Shown: positions 33,293 to 41,739 of the stretch, piece by piece
Layout of the letters: every line of letters begins with the position of its first letter
How positions within the stretch are numbered: position 1 is the stretch's first letter
Origin: Planctomycetota bacterium
Lineage (GTDB): Bacteria; Planctomycetota; Phycisphaerae; SM23-33
DNA length: 64,000 bases
NCBI GenBank assembly: GCA_009908915.1
Contig: JAAAOJ010000003.1
Span: 24,987 to 88,986, forward strand
Direction of reading: 5' to 3'
The notes under the pieces: generated by a model
What the model saw: only the letters and a program-made list of their open reading frames with translations
What the model was told of the DNA's origin: nothing
Database searches by the model: none
Translations under genes and position numbers: made by a program

Positions 33293-34344
33293 CCCTTGCC
33301 AATCTCACACGCCATGCGGGCGAATGGCTTCGCGGGGCCGGCCCGATGCACGACGTCGTGATCTCCTCGCGCGTTCGCCTGGCGCGGAACCTGGCGGGCA
33401 TGCCTTTCCTCTCGCGATGCAACGACACACAGAAGCAGGAAATCCTCGATCGCCTGAAGGGCGAGATCCTCCAGGCCGGCGTGGCGCCGAAGGTCTTCTA
33501 CGTCGACGTCGATGCCGCCAGCGACCTCGACCAGGCCCTGCTCGTCGAACGACACCTGATCTCCCACCCCCTCGTACAGGCCGACCACCCCCGAGGCGTG
33601 GCCATCAGCGAGAACGAAACCGCCGCCATCATGGTCAACGAGGAAGACCACCTGCGGCTGCAGGTCCTGCGCAGTGCGCTGCAGCTCAACGAGGCCTTCG
33701 AGGAGATCAACCGCATCGACGACCTACTTGAACAGCGGGTGGACTTCGCCTTCTCCAGCCGGTTCGGTTACCTGACAGCCTGCCCGACAAACGTCGGCAC
33801 GGGCCTGCGCGTCAGCGTCATGCTGCACCTGCCGGCCCTGAAGCTCAGCGGCGAGATCGACCGCGCTTTCCGTGCGGCCCGTGACATGCGGTTGGCCATC
33901 CGGGGCCTCTACGGCGAGGGCACCGAGGCGATGGGCGACTTCTTCCAAGTGTCCAACCAGGTCACGCTCGGCCGCAGTGAACAGCAGATCGTCGACGACT
34001 TCGTCAACGACATCGTGCCGCACTTTCTGCAGTACGAGCGTCGCGCCCGCGAGGAACTGCTCAAGAACAACCGCACTGAAATCGACGACAAGGTCTTCCG
34101 GGCCGCTGCCGTCCTGCGGGCCGCGCGGCGCATCAGTTCGGAAGAAACGCTGTACCTGCTAAGCCTGGCCCGGCTGGGCGTGAACCTCGAACGGATCCGG
34201 GACATCGAGCTGAAAACGCTCAACGAACTGTTCCTGCTGACCCTGCCGGCCCACCTGCAGAAAATACACGGCCGCTCGCTCGACGCCCCGAGACGCGCCG
34301 AGGTCCGTGCCGAGTTCATCCGCCGACGCCTTGGCGGCGAGTAA
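33289..34344 (+). CDS. mcsB: Protein-arginine kinase McsB
   Basis: A 351-aa phosphagen-kinase-fold protein that phosphorylates arginine residues in proteins and, in Bacillus, marks them for ClpCP. Visible motifs are ISSRVRLARNL (25-35), NEEDHLRLQ (117-125), the active-site Cys165 in ACPTNVGTGLRVSVMLHLP, RGLYGEGTEA and DFFQVSNQVTLG, plus the C-terminal AEVRAEFIRRRL, which corresponds to the phosphoarginine-binding regulatory end. It lacks the long N-domain of creatine/arginine kinases, which fits McsB. No ctsR or clpC is present in the window. Confidence 0.95.
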   Translation: MTLANLTRHAGEWLRGAGPMHDVVISSRVRLARNLAGMPFLSRCNDTQKQEILDRLKGEILQAGVAPKVFYVDVDAASDLDQALLVERHLISHPLVQADHPRGVAISENETAAIMVNEEDHLRLQVLRSALQLNEAFEEINRIDDLLEQRVDFAFSSRFGYLTACPTNVGTGLRVSVMLHLPALKLSGEIDRAFRAARDMRLAIRGLYGEGTEAMGDFFQVSNQVTLGRSEQQIVDDFVNDIVPHFLQYERRAREELLKNNRTEIDDKVFRAAAVLRAARRISSEETLYLLSLARLGVNLERIRDIELKTLNELFLLTLPAHLQKIHGRSLDAPRRAEVRAEFIRRRLGGE

Positions 34345-34622
34345 GATTGGTCACCACCAAGTTGCAGAGGACGCGGAAAGAGCATGATCCAAGTGACAGG
34401 CGTTCCAAAAGCTTTGCGGGTGGTCGTTCGTTCGGCCCGCCACGTGTTGCCGCGGCGGCCCGTACGGGACACCGCGCACGCTTCTGCCCAAGAACAAGTC
34501 ACAGGCAACGCGCGCATCCACACACGTAGCGCGTGGCGGCTGCCGTGCATGCGGGCCGTGCCATCCCATGCCTCTGCGATCTCCGCGTCTCTGCGGTGTG
34601 CTCTTTCCGGAAAGGATTCCGC
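34345..34622. other. Spacer with dispersed-repeat fragments
   Basis: A 278-bp gap. Near 34455-34473 it holds CCGTACGGGACACCGCGCA, matching the spacer at about 13.97 kb in reverse. Near 34573-34605 it has CTCTGCGATCTCCGCGTCTC, an extragenic sequence type common in metagenomic bacteria. No gene is supported. Confidence 0.55.
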
Positions 34623-35468
34623 ATGACGCTGCAGTTGGGAACCGTCGCCCCGGTGGGCTTTGACGATTTCGCCGAGCCAGCCTGGCTGGAATGCATGAAA
34701 CAACTCGGTTGCACGACCGCTCAGGCCTATCGCAGCCGCACCGGCAATGACGCCCGCCACGACGGGGCCGTCACCACGCAGCAGATGCGGGACTGCATCG
34801 CCGCAGCCGGGCTGAGTTGCGATTCGCTGCACGGCTTCTACGGCAACGATATCGACCCGGCCAGCCCAGACGAAGCCGCCCGCCGCCAAGCCGTGCATAT
34901 ACTCGCCCGCGAGGGCGAAGTGGCCCTGGACCTCGGCGGCCCGCTTGTCGTGGTCCACTGCAGCGGCATCTACGACGAGACGCCCGCCCGGGTGAATCTC
35001 GACACCCGGCGCGACCAGCTCCGCACGAGCATCGACGAACTCGCCCACCACGGTCAGGACATCGGCGTGACCTACGCTTTCGAGAACCTGCCGCCCTACC
35101 ACGCCATCGGCTCGGACGTCGCGGAGTTGCGGCAGATGCTCGACGCAGCCGACCATCCGAATGTCGGCATGTGTTTCGACGTTGCCCACGCCCACCTCGC
35201 CGGCGACCCCGTTGCCGCCATCGACGCCGCCGGCGATAAAATCTGCTACATGCACGTCTGCGACAACCACGGCCAGGCCGACGAACACCTCATGCCGTCG
35301 CTGGGAAGCATCCCCTGGGATCGGGTGGCCGACGGTATCGCCGCCAGCGGCTACGGGGGCGTGATGATGATCGAGATCTTCCACTCGCTCGACGAACTGC
35401 GGCGCATGATCGACGACGGCATGGCCGAGACGCTCGCCGCCTTCCTGCGACGCGCAAAGGGCGAGTGA
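34623..35468 (+). CDS. Sugar-phosphate isomerase/epimerase family (AP endonuclease family 2 TIM barrel)
   Basis: A 281-aa xylose-isomerase-like TIM barrel. Metal-ligand motifs are recognisable: VVVHCSGIYDE (His and downstream acid), GVTYAFENLPP (Glu at the end of a strand), MCFDVAHAHLAG (Asp and His), CYMHVCDNHGQADEHLMP (His/Asp), and the final Glu strand GGVMMIEIFHS. These are the usual ligands of the metal-dependent isomerase/epimerase fold. The substrate cannot be inferred. The ATG at 34623 has AAAGGA about 9 nt upstream. The gene is 278 nt past mcsB and not obviously linked to it. Confidence 0.85.
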   Translation: MTLQLGTVAPVGFDDFAEPAWLECMKQLGCTTAQAYRSRTGNDARHDGAVTTQQMRDCIAAAGLSCDSLHGFYGNDIDPASPDEAARRQAVHILAREGEVALDLGGPLVVVHCSGIYDETPARVNLDTRRDQLRTSIDELAHHGQDIGVTYAFENLPPYHAIGSDVAELRQMLDAADHPNVGMCFDVAHAHLAGDPVAAIDAAGDKICYMHVCDNHGQADEHLMPSLGSIPWDRVADGIAASGYGGVMMIEIFHSLDELRRMIDDGMAETLAAFLRRAKGE

Positions 35469-35482
35469 CCCACAGCCCGTTC

Positions 35483-35860
35483 TTGACCCCTCTCCCTCCG
35501 GGAGAGGCCGGGTGAGGGTCTTCTGCCTTGACCCCTCTCCCTCCGGGAGAGGCCGGGTGAGGGTCTTCTGCCTTGACCCCTCTCCCTCTGGGAGAGGCCG
35601 GGGTGAGGGTCTTCTGCCTTGACCCCTCTCCCTCCGGGAGAGGCCGGGTGAGGGTCTTTTCTTCACCCAGGTCCTCAGGCCCTGCGTCAAGACCGCCCCC
35701 ACCGGCTCGCCGACTCGCCACCTCCCCCAAAGGGGGAGGGGTTTGGCAACTCAACCCCCAGACGGCGTTCTTACCCCTCTCCCTCCGGGAGAGGCCGGGT
35801 GAGGGTCTTCTGCCTTGACCCCTCTCCCTCCGGGAGAGGCCGGGTGAGGGTCTTCTCTTT
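35483..35860. repeat. Tandem 45-bp hairpin repeats in the spacer before the ABC-F gene
   Basis: Four head-to-tail copies of a 45-46 bp unit start at 35483, 35528, 35573 and 35619. Two more lie at about 35772-35860. Each contains CCTCTCCCTCCGGGAGAGG (hairpin) followed by CCGGGTGAGGGTCTTCT. Between the two blocks is a related palindrome CCTCCCCCAAAGGGGGAGG (about 35722-35740). Diverged single copies occur at about 54359-54395 and 54910-54948. The 550-bp spacer 35469-36022 has no supported gene. Confidence 0.9.
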
Positions 35861-36022
35861 CTTGTCTTTCTTGCCCGAGCCGCTGCGGACGTGGTAGGCT
35901 TCCGCCCATGACGGACCGTACGGCCAAACCTGTCGAGGCGCCTGACGCCACACCGTCCGCGCGGCGACTGGCCGCTGCACCGATCGTGCTGGCCGTCCAA
36001 TGCCGCCCTTTACGAGGCCCCA

Positions 36023-37957
36023 ATGTCCATCATCATCGGCGAGAACATCCTGCACGCTTACGGCACGCTTGAGGTGCTCAAACACGTCTCGTTCCGCGTC
36101 TCGCGCGGCGACCGCATCGGCGTGGTCGGCCCCAACGGCGAGGGCAAGACGACGCTGCTGACACTCATCGCCGGGGCCTTCGCGCCGACGGCCGGCGACA
36201 TTCACCGCCAGTCCGGCGTGGTGGTGGGCTATCTGCCGCAGGAACCGCCCAACCCCGTCGGCGTGAGCATTCACGACGCCATGCTCGCCGAGTTCAAGCC
36301 CGTACGTAAGATGGAATCCGAGCTCCGCGCCCTGGCCGAACGCATCGAGGCCCGGCCGGACGACGCCGACCTGATGGAGCGGTACGGGCAACTGCAGGCG
36401 ACGTTCGATGCCGCCGGCGGATACAATTTCGAGCAGCGCATCGCCGAGGTGCTCACCGGCCTACACTTCCCGCGAGAGATGTGGAACCACCCGCTGGCCG
36501 AGTTGTCCGGCGGGCAGCGGACCCGGGCGGCCCTCGCGGCCCTGCTGCTGAAGCGTCCCGACGTGCTGCTGCTGGATGAGCCGACCAACCACCTGGACAT
36601 CGAATCGGTCGAGTGGCTGGAGGGTTACCTCGGCAGCTATCGCGGCGCCCTGCTGGCCGTCAGCCACGACCGCTACTTCCTCGACAGCGTCACTCGCCAG
36701 ACCTGGGAGGTGGCATTCGGGAATCTGGACGTCTATACGGGCGGCTACAGCCGGTACGTCGAGCAGCGGGCCGAGCGTCACAAGGCCCAGATGCGCGAGT
36801 ACGAGAAGCAGCAGGAATATGTCGCCAAGACGCGGGCGTTCATCGACGAGCACATCGCCGGGCAGCGCACGAAGGAAGCCCAAGGCCGACGGACGCGACT
36901 GGAGCGGTTCATCCGCGACGAGGCCATGCCCCGCCCGCCGATGCATAAGGCCATCGGCCTGACACTGTCGGCGGCAAGACGGGCCGGCGACATCGTCCTG
37001 CGCGCCAACGATCTGGTGATCGGTTACGCGCAAGACGCGCCGCTGCTGGCGGTGGAGCAACTGGAGATCCAGCGCGGCTGGCGCGTGGCGATCCTCGGGC
37101 CCAACGGCTGCGGCAAGACCACGCTGCTGCGCACGCTGCTGGGCGAACTGGACGCGCTGGCCGGCGAGATCCGCCCGGGCGCGAACGTCGCGACGGGATA
37201 CCTCTCGCAGACCCACCAGGAACTGTCCCCCCACGCCCGGGCCGTCGACGCCGTCTGCGACCGCGGGCGCCGCTGCCGCGAGGCCGTCGCGCGCGACCTG
37301 CTGGGTGCCCTGCAACTCAGCGGCGACGATGCCGACAAGCTCATCAGCGAACTGTCCGGCGGGCAGCGCAGCCGCGTGATCCTCGCCCAGCTGATGGCCA
37401 TCGACGCCAACTTGCTGATGCTCGACGAGCCCACGAACCACCTCGACATCCCCTCGACCGAGACCCTCCAGACCGCCCTGCAGACCTACGAAGGGACGCT
37501 GCTGTTCGTCAGTCACGACCGGTATCTCGTCGAGGCCGTCGCCACGCACGTCTGGGCGGTCGAGGACGGCCATCTGCACGTCCTGCCCGGCGGCTGGGAT
37601 GCCTACATTACCTGGCGAGACCGCCGGCGCAGCGGGACCGTATCGGGCGCATCGTCCGATACAGAATCCAGGGCCAAACGCCAGGCCACCCGGCAGGCCG
37701 CCCGCCGCCAGGCCAACGAGCAGAAGCGCCTGCAGCGCCGCGTGGACGATATCGAGTCCGACATCGAAGCTGTCGAAACCAGGCTCTCCGGCCTGAACGA
37801 GCAGATCTCCGCCGCCTCCCAAGCCGGCGACATGCAGACAGTCGCGTCGCTCGGCCGCCAGTACGAGACCCTCGACGAACAGCTCCGCAAGCTCTGGGCC
37901 GACTGGGAGCATCTTGGCGAAAAGCTCGGGTCAGGCACCGGGCAACAGCAGCGATAA
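36023..37957 (+). CDS. ABC-F family ATPase (Uup/EttA type)
   Basis: A 644-aa soluble protein with two ABC cassettes and no TM helices. Cassette 1: GPNGEGKTT, ELSGGQRTR, LLLDEPTNHLD. The linker is charged and helical (EQRAERHKAQMREYEKQQEY). Cassette 2: GPNGCGKTT, ELSGGQRSR, LMLDEPTNHLD. The DEPTNHLD motifs define ABC-F proteins, which act on ribosomes or, for Uup, on recombination intermediates. A C-terminal coiled coil (about 560-640, LQRRVDDIESDIEAVETRLS) is Uup-like. The start at 36023 has GAGG upstream. The precise subfamily is not settled. Confidence 0.93.
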   Translation: MSIIIGENILHAYGTLEVLKHVSFRVSRGDRIGVVGPNGEGKTTLLTLIAGAFAPTAGDIHRQSGVVVGYLPQEPPNPVGVSIHDAMLAEFKPVRKMESELRALAERIEARPDDADLMERYGQLQATFDAAGGYNFEQRIAEVLTGLHFPREMWNHPLAELSGGQRTRAALAALLLKRPDVLLLDEPTNHLDIESVEWLEGYLGSYRGALLAVSHDRYFLDSVTRQTWEVAFGNLDVYTGGYSRYVEQRAERHKAQMREYEKQQEYVAKTRAFIDEHIAGQRTKEAQGRRTRLERFIRDEAMPRPPMHKAIGLTLSAARRAGDIVLRANDLVIGYAQDAPLLAVEQLEIQRGWRVAILGPNGCGKTTLLRTLLGELDALAGEIRPGANVATGYLSQTHQELSPHARAVDAVCDRGRRCREAVARDLLGALQLSGDDADKLISELSGGQRSRVILAQLMAIDANLLMLDEPTNHLDIPSTETLQTALQTYEGTLLFVSHDRYLVEAVATHVWAVEDGHLHVLPGGWDAYITWRDRRRSGTVSGASSDTESRAKRQATRQAARRQANEQKRLQRRVDDIESDIEAVETRLSGLNEQISAASQAGDMQTVASLGRQYETLDEQLRKLWADWEHLGEKLGSGTGQQQR

Positions 37958-38054
37958 CTCTAAACGACAGGCGGCTGAACGGGCTGATAGAGCAGCCGCT
38001 GCAGCCCCGGGCCTGAGAACTGCAGCGGCGCAAGTCCTCGCCACCGATCACAGC

Positions 38055-38396
38055 TTACGCGGCGAACATGCCTTCGTTTGGCGACTCCGAATCCACTTGT
38101 GCTGCGGGCACTGCCGCGATGCTGCCTCGCGGCACCCGGATGATGCTGTCCATGCCGAACCGTCCCGGCTCGAGGCCGCAGGACGCGTAGTCCGGGAACC
38201 ACTCGCCGTCGGCACAATAGCGAAATCGGTATTCGCCGGGAGGCAGTTGCACGCGCGCCCGCCAGAGTCCGCCACCCAACGGAATCATCTTGAGATTCCC
38301 GACGTGCCAGTCATTGAAGTCGCCTGCAAGCCACACGCTGTTTGCCCCGGGGCGAAAAAACTCGAACTCGACCCAGCCATCGCCGACATTAGTCAT
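38055..38396 (-). CDS. Small glycogen-binding (CBM48/AMPK-type) domain protein
   Basis: A 113-aa protein consisting of one early-set domain: VEFEFFRPGANSVWLAGDFN followed by DWHVGNLKMIPLGGGLWRAR and PPGEYRFRYCADGEWFPDY. The pattern (LAGDFNDW, W in the glycan platform, LPPGEYRFRY) is that of AMPK-beta/isoamylase N-terminal carbohydrate-binding modules. No enzyme domain is attached. It may be a stand-alone regulator or scaffold for glycogen metabolism. It is convergent with the ABC-F gene, and the following kilobase is gene-free. Confidence 0.88.
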   Translation of the reverse strand: MTNVGDGWVEFEFFRPGANSVWLAGDFNDWHVGNLKMIPLGGGLWRARVQLPPGEYRFRYCADGEWFPDYASCGLEPGRFGMDSIIRVPRGSIAAVPAAQVDSESPNEGMFAA

Positions 38397-38474
38397 CTAC
38401 CTGCCCTTTCGTCGTTTCTGGGTTTTTCCATTGTTCCATTGTTCCATTGTTGCATTGTTGGATTTTGGATTTTG

Positions 38475-38594
38475 GACGGCTCCCTCAGAACTCCGGGGCA
38501 GTACCCATCAGCTCCATTTTCGTGACGTAACGTCTTCGTTTGCGTCACAACAAGGTTCTGCTTTTTCAGCCATCTGACTTCTGAGGGAGGCGTC
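38475..38594 (-). mobile_element. MITE-like element, unit 1
   Basis: A 120-bp unit bounded by GACGGCTCCCTCAGAA and TTCTGAGGGAGGCGTC, which are inverted repeats with one mismatch in 16. An internal hairpin has arms GTGACG / CGTCAC with a nested AACG-AAGA-CGTT. In reverse orientation it aligns along its whole length with unit 2. No transposase is encoded. Confidence 0.7.
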
Positions 38595-38595
38595 T

Positions 38596-38665
38596 GGATT
38601 TTTGGATTTTTGGATTTTTGGATTTTTGGATTTTTGGATTTTTGGATTTTTGGATTTTTGGATTT
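38596..38665. repeat. 8-bp microsatellite (GGATTTTT)n
   Basis: About 8.7 perfect head-to-tail copies of GGATTTTT. Reading frames through it give periodic Asp/Phe/Trp/Ile peptides that are artefacts. A similar ATCTAAAA tract occurs at about 13.6 kb. Confidence 0.95.
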
Positions 38666-38952
38666 CGCATCTCGGCCGTCATACGAACACAAAACACGAA
38701 ACAGCTTGCAGAACGCCGACGAGAGCCGACGCCACAGCCGAGAAGGACGAATTACATCCGACATGGGCAAGGACGGGAAACGGCGGCTAACCACATTATC
38801 AGACGTTTCGATCCATTCGACCGACCTGCCTCCATAATGCTCGCCGTATTCCGCTCTTTCCCATAATGGGATGTGTCATTGTGGCGAGGAAGATCCAAAG
38901 AGTCAATGGCTTTTCTTGGTTTTACTGATTTTTCTGCAAATAAGCTAATGTG

Positions 38953-39083
38953 GACACCTCCCTCAAGAGTCAAAGAGGCGGAAAAGCAAAACCTTTCTGT
39001 GACGCAAGCAAAGAAGATACGTCACGAAAATGGGCCTGAGGGAGATCTGATGGGTACTGCCTCGGAGTTCTAAGGGAGGCGTC
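38953..39083 (+). mobile_element. MITE-like element, unit 2 (inverted relative to unit 1)
   Basis: A 131-bp unit starting GACACCTCCCTCAAGA and ending TTCTAAGGGAGGCGTC (12 of 16 complementary). It shares with unit 1 (reverse strand) the blocks TGTGACGCAA, TACGTCACGAAAATGG, CTGATGGGTACTGCC and CGGAGTTCT. It carries an 11-12 nt insertion after GAAAATGG relative to unit 1. Confidence 0.7.
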
Positions 39084-39394
39084 AATGCGGAACGATCAGC
39101 CACGTCACGAGCAAGCGCCCGTCATCTGTGAAACCGTACGGCGGCCCTCGGCTCAACCGCCTCTGGACGACCACCGCGCCGCGGGCGCAGGAGGGTCGAA
39201 GCAGGTGTCGACCACCGGACAGAAATGGAGACGCCGGCGAGATGCCCATCGAACCTCCAAAGGCGCACCTTTCATTTACCTCTCCCCGCAATACAGGCTG
39301 GTGTCTCATCGGCGGCGCGGCGACGTGCGGCTTGCAATCGTGGCGGTGCGGTTCTACACTGCCGAGCGTCGAAACACCGAATTGAAGGTCTGCA

Positions 39395-40558
39395 ATGGGT
39401 CTCTGTTACTTTGACTGCTTTGCGGGCGCAGCCGGCGATATGATCGTGGCCGCCCTGCTCGACGCCGGCGCCGATGCCGATGCGCTGAGGGACCATCTGC
39501 AGCGGCTGGACCTGGGTGACTTCAGCGTCCGTCTCCAGCGCGAGACACGGCGCGGCATCACGGCGACTCGGTTCTTCGTCGACGCACCGAACGAGCAGCC
39601 CCACCGCCACCTGTCGGACATTCTCGAGATCATCGGCCGGGCCGACCTGCCGCCCCGTGCCGCCCGCCGGGCCACCGAGGCCTTCGAGCATCTCGGCCGG
39701 GCCGAGGCCCAGGTCCACAACATCCCGCTGGAGAAGGTACACTTCCACGAGGTCGGCGCCGTCGACAGCATCGTCGACATCGTCGCCGCCGCCGTGGCGC
39801 TGGAGCTGCTGGGCATAGACGAGGTGGCTTGCTCGCCCATTCCCGTCGGCTCGGGCACGGTGGAATGCGACCACGGCACGCTGCCGGTCCCGGCCCCCGC
39901 GACCGCCCTGCTGCTCAAGGGCGCGACGATCTGCTCGGGCCCCGTCTGCGGCGAGGCCACCACCCCCACGGCCGCGGCCCTGCTGACGACCGTCTCGCCC
40001 ACGCAAGGACCGCCGCCGGAAATGCAACTGACAGCCGTCGGCTACGGCGCCGGCGGTCGCAAGAGCGCCGAGGTGCCGAACGTCCTGCGCGTGATGATCG
40101 GCCGGCGCGACGAGGCCGGCACGGTCGACGGGCTGATCGAACTGGCCGCCAACATCGACGACTGCACCGGTGAGATCATCGGCGCGACCATCGAGAAACT
40201 GCTGGCCGCCGGCTGCCTCGACGCCTGGGCCGTGCCCATCCACGCCAAGAAGTCCCGCCCCGCCTGGGAACTCCGCGCCCTGTGCAGCCAGGCCGACGTG
40301 GCGACCGTCGATCGCCTGATCTTCACCGAGACGACGACCTTCGGCATCCGCCGACATACCTGCACGCGTCGCACACTCACCCGGCGATTCGAGACGGTCG
40401 AAACGCCGTACGGCCCGCTGCGCGTGAAGCTCGGACTGCTGGGCGAACGGGTCGTCACGGCCAGTCCGGAATTCGCAGACTGCCGGGAAGCCGCCGAGGC
40501 CCACGGCGTGAGCGTATCCGCCGTCATGGACGCAGCTAGGAGGGCCTACCCGGCGTGA
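39395..40558 (+). CDS. larC: LarC-type nickel-pincer cofactor insertion protein
   Basis: A 387-aa protein of the LarC family, which inserts nickel into the pyridinium bisthiocarboxylate mononucleotide cofactor first found in lactate racemase. Motifs: YFDCFAGAAGDMIVAALLDA at the N-terminus, VHFHEVGAVDSIVDIVAA (His-rich metal site), GTLPVPAPATALLL, and the C-terminal domain with ELAANIDDCTGEIIGATIEK, HAKKSRPAWELRALC and TTTFGIRRHTCTRRTL. In Lactobacillus the two halves are joined by a programmed frameshift; here they are one continuous frame. larA, larB and larE are not in the window. The stop overlaps the next start (GTGA). Confidence 0.93.
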   Translation: MGLCYFDCFAGAAGDMIVAALLDAGADADALRDHLQRLDLGDFSVRLQRETRRGITATRFFVDAPNEQPHRHLSDILEIIGRADLPPRAARRATEAFEHLGRAEAQVHNIPLEKVHFHEVGAVDSIVDIVAAAVALELLGIDEVACSPIPVGSGTVECDHGTLPVPAPATALLLKGATICSGPVCGEATTPTAAALLTTVSPTQGPPPEMQLTAVGYGAGGRKSAEVPNVLRVMIGRRDEAGTVDGLIELAANIDDCTGEIIGATIEKLLAAGCLDAWAVPIHAKKSRPAWELRALCSQADVATVDRLIFTETTTFGIRRHTCTRRTLTRRFETVETPYGPLRVKLGLLGERVVTASPEFADCREAAEAHGVSVSAVMDAARRAYPA

Positions 40559-41739
40559 GTGTCATCGCGATCATATGCCTGGTGCTCGCCGGTGGCGTGG
40601 GCCTGGTCTGGGCCAGCCGCCATCTGCGGATCTCGCGCGAACGGACGGGTGGCTTCTACCTGACAGCCGATTACACCGGCCCGCCACAGCCCGCGCCGAG
40701 GGTCAGCATCGTGGTCGCCGCCAAGGACGAGGAAGCCAACATCGAGGCCTGCCTGCTGAGCCTGCTGTCGCAGCAGTACCCACAGTTCGAGGTCGTCGCC
40801 TGTGATGATCGCAGCGACGACGCCACGGGCGAGATCATCCAGCGACTCGCCGACGTACACGAGCGGCTCACCCCGGTACACATCACCGAACTGCCCGCCG
40901 GCTGGAAGGGCAAGAACAACGCCATGCAACGCGGGATGGCCGAAGCGACCGGCGAGCTGATCCTCTTCACCGACGCCGACGTGCGGATGATCTCACCGCG
41001 CACGCTGGCCGTCGCCGTCCAGCTCATGCACGACCGCAAGGCCGGGCTCATCAGCATGCTGCCCACCCTCGAGATGAAGGGACTGTGGGAGAACATCATC
41101 CAGCCGGTCTGTGCGGGTATCATGATGATCTGGTTTAACCCCAACCGCGTCAACGACCCCAACGAGTCGGACAGCTACGCCAACGGCGCCTTCATGCTGA
41201 TGCGGCGAGATGTCTACGACCGCATCGGCGGCCACGCCGCTGTTCGCGACGCCCTGCAAGAAGACCTGGAGTTCGGCCGGCTGGTCAAGGAACACGGCCT
41301 CGGCCTGACCGTCCCGCGCGGCAGCGGGCTTTACGTCGTGCGGATGTACACGACGCTGCGGGAGATCATTCGCGGCTGGACGCGGATCTTCTACGGCTCG
41401 TTCGTGACGCTCCGGCGAACGCTGATCTCGCTGGCGGTGATGATGGTGATGGGCTTCATGCCGTATGTCGCCGCCGCACTGGGCTGGAGTTTCTGGGCTG
41501 CCGGCATGGGCGACGGCTGGCTGGCCGTCGGTATCGCGGGTACGGCCGCCACGGTGCTGCAGCTCAGCGTCATCTGGCGGTTTTACGGTATTGTCGAGGC
41601 CCGGCGGGGTCTGTTCTGGACGTATCCGCTGGCGTCGCTGGTGGGGATGTACATCCTGATCGCCGCGGCACTCAAGCACCGCCGCGGAGCGACCGTCACC
41701 TGGAAGAACACCGCCTACCCCTCCGACAAGACCGCTTGA
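40555..41739 (+). CDS. Membrane glycosyltransferase family 2 (HpnB/CrtQ-like)
   Basis: A 394-aa protein: N-terminal TM (about 3-20), a GT-A domain with VSIVVAAKDEEANIEACLLS, CDDRSDDAT, PAGWKGKNNAMQRG, the DxD-like FTDADVRM, and a QEDLEFGRLVKEHG motif resembling the ED..LG..L acceptor/base region, then three C-terminal TM helices (about 288-310, 322-340, 358-375). This domain order resembles the hopanoid-associated HpnB and carotenoid CrtQ families; the acceptor is unknown. Translation starts at GTG 40555, overlapping the larC stop, with AGGAGG about 10 nt upstream. Confidence 0.85.
   Translation: MSVIAIICLVLAGGVGLVWASRHLRISRERTGGFYLTADYTGPPQPAPRVSIVVAAKDEEANIEACLLSLLSQQYPQFEVVACDDRSDDATGEIIQRLADVHERLTPVHITELPAGWKGKNNAMQRGMAEATGELILFTDADVRMISPRTLAVAVQLMHDRKAGLISMLPTLEMKGLWENIIQPVCAGIMMIWFNPNRVNDPNESDSYANGAFMLMRRDVYDRIGGHAAVRDALQEDLEFGRLVKEHGLGLTVPRGSGLYVVRMYTTLREIIRGWTRIFYGSFVTLRRTLISLAVMMVMGFMPYVAAALGWSFWAAGMGDGWLAVGIAGTAATVLQLSVIWRFYGIVEARRGLFWTYPLASLVGMYILIAAALKHRRGATVTWKNTAYPSDKTA

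Larger units (their letters stand above)
38397..39394. other. One-kilobase gene-free region with microsatellites and MITE-like elements
   Basis: No gene is supported. Contents from left to right: a CCATTGTT tandem tract (about 38427-38460), MITE-like unit 1 (38475-38594), an 8-bp GGATTTTT microsatellite of almost nine units (38596-38665), about 290 bp with no recognised feature, MITE-like unit 2 (38953-39083), then about 310 bp before larC. Base composition is clearly more AT-rich than the flanking genes. Confidence 0.75.

Noticed and set aside
34573..34605. A tRNA or small RNA gene suggested by the palindrome-rich CTCTGCG sequence
   Set aside because: No cloverleaf can be drawn; the sequence resembles widespread extragenic CTCTGCG repeats.
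35483..35860. CRISPR array
   Set aside because: Regular 45-bp periodicity was considered, but units are repeated in full with no unique spacers, there are no cas genes, and the unit is a known type of CTCTCC/GGAGAG extragenic repeat.
38393..38794. A 133-codon minus-strand frame
   Set aside because: It runs through the GGATTTTT microsatellite (translated as Ser/Lys/Asn/Pro/Ile repeats) and MITE-like unit 1; no real protein features.
39395..40558. Programmed frameshift in larC
   Set aside because: N- and C-terminal LarC domains are in one continuous frame, so no recoding is needed here.
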